Positions 61,607 through 64,000 of a stretch of DNA of 64,000 nt are shown here, piece after piece. The translations under genes were made by a program, and so were the position numbers. Below the pieces are notes generated by a model that was not told where the DNA came from, made no database searches, and saw only the letters and a list, made by a program, of their open reading frames with translations. The DNA comes from Streptomyces sp. NBC_00820 (GTDB taxonomy: Bacteria > Actinomycetota > Actinomycetes > Streptomycetales > Streptomycetaceae), in the NCBI RefSeq assembly GCF_036347055.1, contig NZ_CP108882.1, forward strand, positions 2,927,001-2,991,000. The letters run 5' to 3'. Each line of letters begins with the position of its first letter. The first letter of the stretch is position 1.

Positions 61607-63043
61607 ATGGACAGGCACGTGCACGACCGCCGGCGCTTCCTCACCCTCGCCGGCTCCCTCGCCGCCGCCACCGCGACGGCCCCGCTGCTGTCCGCCTGCG
61701 GTACCGGATTCGGCGGCAACGACGCGGACAAGGACGGCGGTTCGGCCGCGGACGACGTCACCGGCTCCTTCGGCTGGAAACGGGAGAAGGGCAAGACCGT
61801 CAAGGCGCTGCTCAACAAGCACCCCTACACGGACGCGTTGATCGCCGACCTGAAGTCCTTCACCGAGAAGACCGGCATCGAGGTCCAGTACGACGTCTTC
61901 CCCGAGGACAACTACTTCGACAAGCTCACCGTCGACCTGTCCAGCGGGCGCGCCTCCTACGACGTCTTCATGCTCGGCGCCTACATGGTGTGGCAGTACG
62001 GGCCACCGGGCTGGCTGGAGGACCTCGGTCCCTGGATGCGCAACTCGGCGGCCACCGGCGCCGAATGGGACCAGGCCGACTTCTTCCCGAACCTCCTGCG
62101 GGCCGACCAGTGGTCGCTGAAGGCCGGGGCTCCCCTCGGACAGGGCGGGCAGTACGCGCTGCCGTGGGGGTGGGAGACCAACGTGGTCGCCTACAACACC
62201 GAGGTGTTCCGGAAGCTGGGACTCAAACCGGCCGACTCCTTCGACGAGTTGCGCGAGCTGGCGGGCGCGATCAAGAAGCGGGCGCCCGGGGCCGGCTATG
62301 ACGGCATGTACGGGATCGCCGTACGGGGGTCGCGGAGCTGGGCCACCATCCACCCCGGGTTCATGACGATGTACGCCCGCAACGGGCTGCGCGACTTCAC
62401 GGTCACGGACGGAAAGCTCACCCCCGCGATGAACACCCCGGAGGCCGTCGCCTTCACCGAGGACTGGGCCCAGATGGTGAAGCAGGGCGGGCCGCCGTCC
62501 TGGACGTCGTACTCCTGGTACCAGTGCTCCAGCGATCTCGGCGCGAAGAAGGCCGGGATGCTCTTCGACGCGGACACGGCCGCCTACTTCCAGGCCGTGA
62601 AGGGGGCGAGCCCGGCCTCCGGGAAGATCGCCTTCCATCCGGGGCCGAAGGGGCCGGACGGCTCGCTGGCCACCAACATGTGGATCTGGTCGCTCGGCAT
62701 GAACGCCAGGAGCCGTCGCAAGAGCGCCAGTTGGCTGTTCCTGCAGTGGGCCACGGGCAAGGAGCACCTGCGCAGGGCCGCGCTGACCGGCGACCACATC
62801 GACCCGGTGCGCAGGTCGATCAGCCAGGACGCGGCGTACAAGGACAAGATGGGGCACCTGCCGGGCTTCATCGAGACCTTCGAGACGGTCGTGGACCAGA
62901 CGAAGATCCAGTTCACCCCGCAGGCCCAGTTCTTCGACGCCACCACCAGCTGGGCGGCCGCCCTCCAGGAGATCTACGGCGGCGCGGGCGCGCGGTCGGT
63001 GCTGGACAAGCTGGCGGACGGCCTGAAGTCCAGGGTGGGGTGA
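61607..63043 (+). CDS. sugar ABC transporter substrate-binding lipoprotein
   Basis: A 478-aa lipoprotein that captures a carbohydrate outside the membrane. DRRRFLTLAG is a Tat-like signal and LLSAC (Cys31) the lipobox. The body is a type-1 extracellular solute-binding domain with VDLSSGRASYDVFML and EAVAFTEDWAQMVKQGG. It starts the ABC operon; a TTGACG hexamer lies about 95 bp upstream, but no good -10 matches it. The 177-bp divergent region to the kinase probably has an operator that I cannot define. Confidence 0.93.
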   Translation: MDRHVHDRRRFLTLAGSLAAATATAPLLSACGTGFGGNDADKDGGSAADDVTGSFGWKREKGKTVKALLNKHPYTDALIADLKSFTEKTGIEVQYDVFPEDNYFDKLTVDLSSGRASYDVFMLGAYMVWQYGPPGWLEDLGPWMRNSAATGAEWDQADFFPNLLRADQWSLKAGAPLGQGGQYALPWGWETNVVAYNTEVFRKLGLKPADSFDELRELAGAIKKRAPGAGYDGMYGIAVRGSRSWATIHPGFMTMYARNGLRDFTVTDGKLTPAMNTPEAVAFTEDWAQMVKQGGPPSWTSYSWYQCSSDLGAKKAGMLFDADTAAYFQAVKGASPASGKIAFHPGPKGPDGSLATNMWIWSLGMNARSRRKSASWLFLQWATGKEHLRRAALTGDHIDPVRRSISQDAAYKDKMGHLPGFIETFETVVDQTKIQFTPQAQFFDATTSWAAALQEIYGGAGARSVLDKLADGLKSRVG

Positions 63044-63049
63044 GGGGCG

Positions 63050-63931
63050 ATGAGCCGGCGGACCGCCCTGCGGCCGTACCTCCTCGTCGTCCCGGCGCTG
63101 CTGCTGACCTGCGGGATCCTCTACCCGTTCGGACTCGGCCTGTACTACACGCTGTTCGACTTCTCGGCGAGCAAGCCGCGGCCGGACATGGTCGGCCTGC
63201 ACAACTACGCGACCGTGTTCACCGAGGACGCGTTCTGGAACTCGGCCTGGGTGACGGTGCTGTACGCCGTCGGCGCGGCCGGCGTCGAGACCGTGCTCGG
63301 CGTGTCGGTCGCCCTGCTGCTGCACCGTTCCTCGCTGCTGGGGCGGGTGCTGGAGAAGATCCTGATCCTGCCGCTGATGATCGCGCCGGTGATCGCCGCG
63401 ATCATGTGGAAGCTGATGCTCCAGCCGTCGGTCGGGGTGGTGAACCACCTGCTGAAGCCCTTCGGGCTCGGCGGGGTGCAGTGGACGGACACCCCGACGG
63501 GTGCCCTGTTGTCGTCGATCGCCGTGGACGTCTGGGTCTACACCCCGTTCGTGGCGATTCTGGCGCTGGCCGGTCTGCGGTCGCTGCCCGCCTCCCCGTT
63601 CGAGGCGGCGGCCGTGGACGGCGCCGGCCGCTGGTACACCTTCCGGCGGCTGACCCTGCCGATGCTGTGGCCGTACGTGCTGGTCGCGGTGATCTTCCGG
63701 TTCATGGACTCGCTGAAGGTGTTCGACATCATCTACGCCCTGACCGAGGGCGGTCCCGGCGACTCGACGGTGGTGCTGCAGATCCGCGCCTACCTGGAGG
63801 CGATCCGCTTCCAGCGGTACTCCTTCGGGATCAGCTACACGATCGTGCTGTGGGCCGTGGTGTACCTGGCGGCGATGGTCCTCGTCCGGTATCTGGGGCG
63901 GATCCAGCGGAAGGCGGCCGAGGCCAGGTGA
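63050..63931 (+). CDS. sugar ABC transporter permease (MalF/UgpA type)
   Basis: A 293-aa inner-membrane permease with six helices. The ATPase-docking EAA loop is seen as EAAAVDGAGRWYTFRRLTLP. The start lies 6 nt after the stop of the binding protein and follows GGTGAGGGG. It pairs with the next gene, which overlaps it by four bases (GTGA), as a heterodimeric channel. Confidence 0.95.
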   Translation: MSRRTALRPYLLVVPALLLTCGILYPFGLGLYYTLFDFSASKPRPDMVGLHNYATVFTEDAFWNSAWVTVLYAVGAAGVETVLGVSVALLLHRSSLLGRVLEKILILPLMIAPVIAAIMWKLMLQPSVGVVNHLLKPFGLGGVQWTDTPTGALLSSIAVDVWVYTPFVAILALAGLRSLPASPFEAAAVDGAGRWYTFRRLTLPMLWPYVLVAVIFRFMDSLKVFDIIYALTEGGPGDSTVVLQIRAYLEAIRFQRYSFGISYTIVLWAVVYLAAMVLVRYLGRIQRKAAEAR

Positions 63932-64000
63932 CCCGTCGTGAGCGCCGCCGGGCGGCGTACCGGACACGGCTGCCGGGGTGGCTGGCCGACGCCGCACTGC
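63928..64000 (+). CDS. second sugar ABC permease, truncated by window end
   Basis: Only the first 24 codons are present: VTRRERRRAAYRTRLPGWLA, then DAAL. The GTG overlaps the upstream stop by four bases. The position and the basic start are those of MalG/UgpE-type permeases, which pair with the gene before; the membrane part lies beyond the window. Confidence 0.8.
   Translation, partial: MTRRERRRAAYRTRLPGWLADAAL

Overview
The window is a GC-rich actinobacterial chromosome segment, almost certainly Streptomyces. The coding bias is toward G/C in third positions, GTG starts are common, the terminators are long perfect hairpins, and the gene order (proA-proB, obg-rpmA-rplU, rne, the radical-SAM pair, rodA-PBP2-mreD-mreC-mreB, ndk-folC-valS, clpX-clpP2-clpP1-tig) is the syntenic core known from S. 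coelicolor around SCO2582 to SCO2630. It is core chromosome. I see no prophage, insertion sequence, CRISPR array or plasmid functions.

Layout. 1-6.5 kb: a small membrane protein, an M48 metalloprotease, two adjacent membrane proteins sharing an N-terminal motif and a leaderless start arrangement, then proA, a small conserved protein and proB (proline synthesis). 6.7-13.6 kb: a cell-wall glycopolymer block inserted between proB and obg. It holds a pyruvyl-transferase-family protein, a TarS-like glycosyltransferase, a CDP-alditol phosphotransferase and a fused cytidylyltransferase/reductase resembling CDP-ribitol synthases. 14.2-15.8 kb: a secreted PhoD phosphatase. 16.3-18.5 kb: obg, rpmA, rplU. 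18.7-28 kb: a very large RNase E/G with basic repeat arms, then a TIGR03936-type protein, a repeat-rich membrane protein, a divergent DUF805 protein and a B12-binding radical-SAM protein. 28-36 kb: a CYTH/CHAD protein and the rodA/PBP2/mreDCB elongation genes. A 53-codon pentapeptide-repeat frame lies exactly between mreD and the PBP2 gene. 36.4-47.6 kb: ndk, a DUF4233 protein, folC, valS, a secreted PGQ-rich protein, clpX, clpP2, clpP1 and tig. 47.8-48.2 kb: tRNA-Pro(UGG) and tRNA-Gly(UCC). 48.3-54.8 kb: a tiny membrane protein, a leaderless acyltransferase, an HD hydrolase, a SpoIIE-type phosphatase, an Eis-like acetyltransferase, a Nei-type glycosylase and rpiB. 55-64 kb: two paralogous amino-acid permeases around bioY, a histidine phosphatase, and an FGGY kinase divergent from a sugar ABC transporter that runs off the window end.

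How it fits together. Much of the window concerns envelope growth: lateral wall and spore-wall machinery (MreB/C/D, RodA, PBP2, the SCO2584-like membrane protein) lies close to a wall-polymer synthesis block. Protein quality control (Tig, ClpP1P2, ClpX) is a second theme, with a ClgR-type operator ahead of clpP1. Most gene ends carry perfect hairpins, listed individually. Functions rest on recognised sequence motifs and gene order only; no database search was run.
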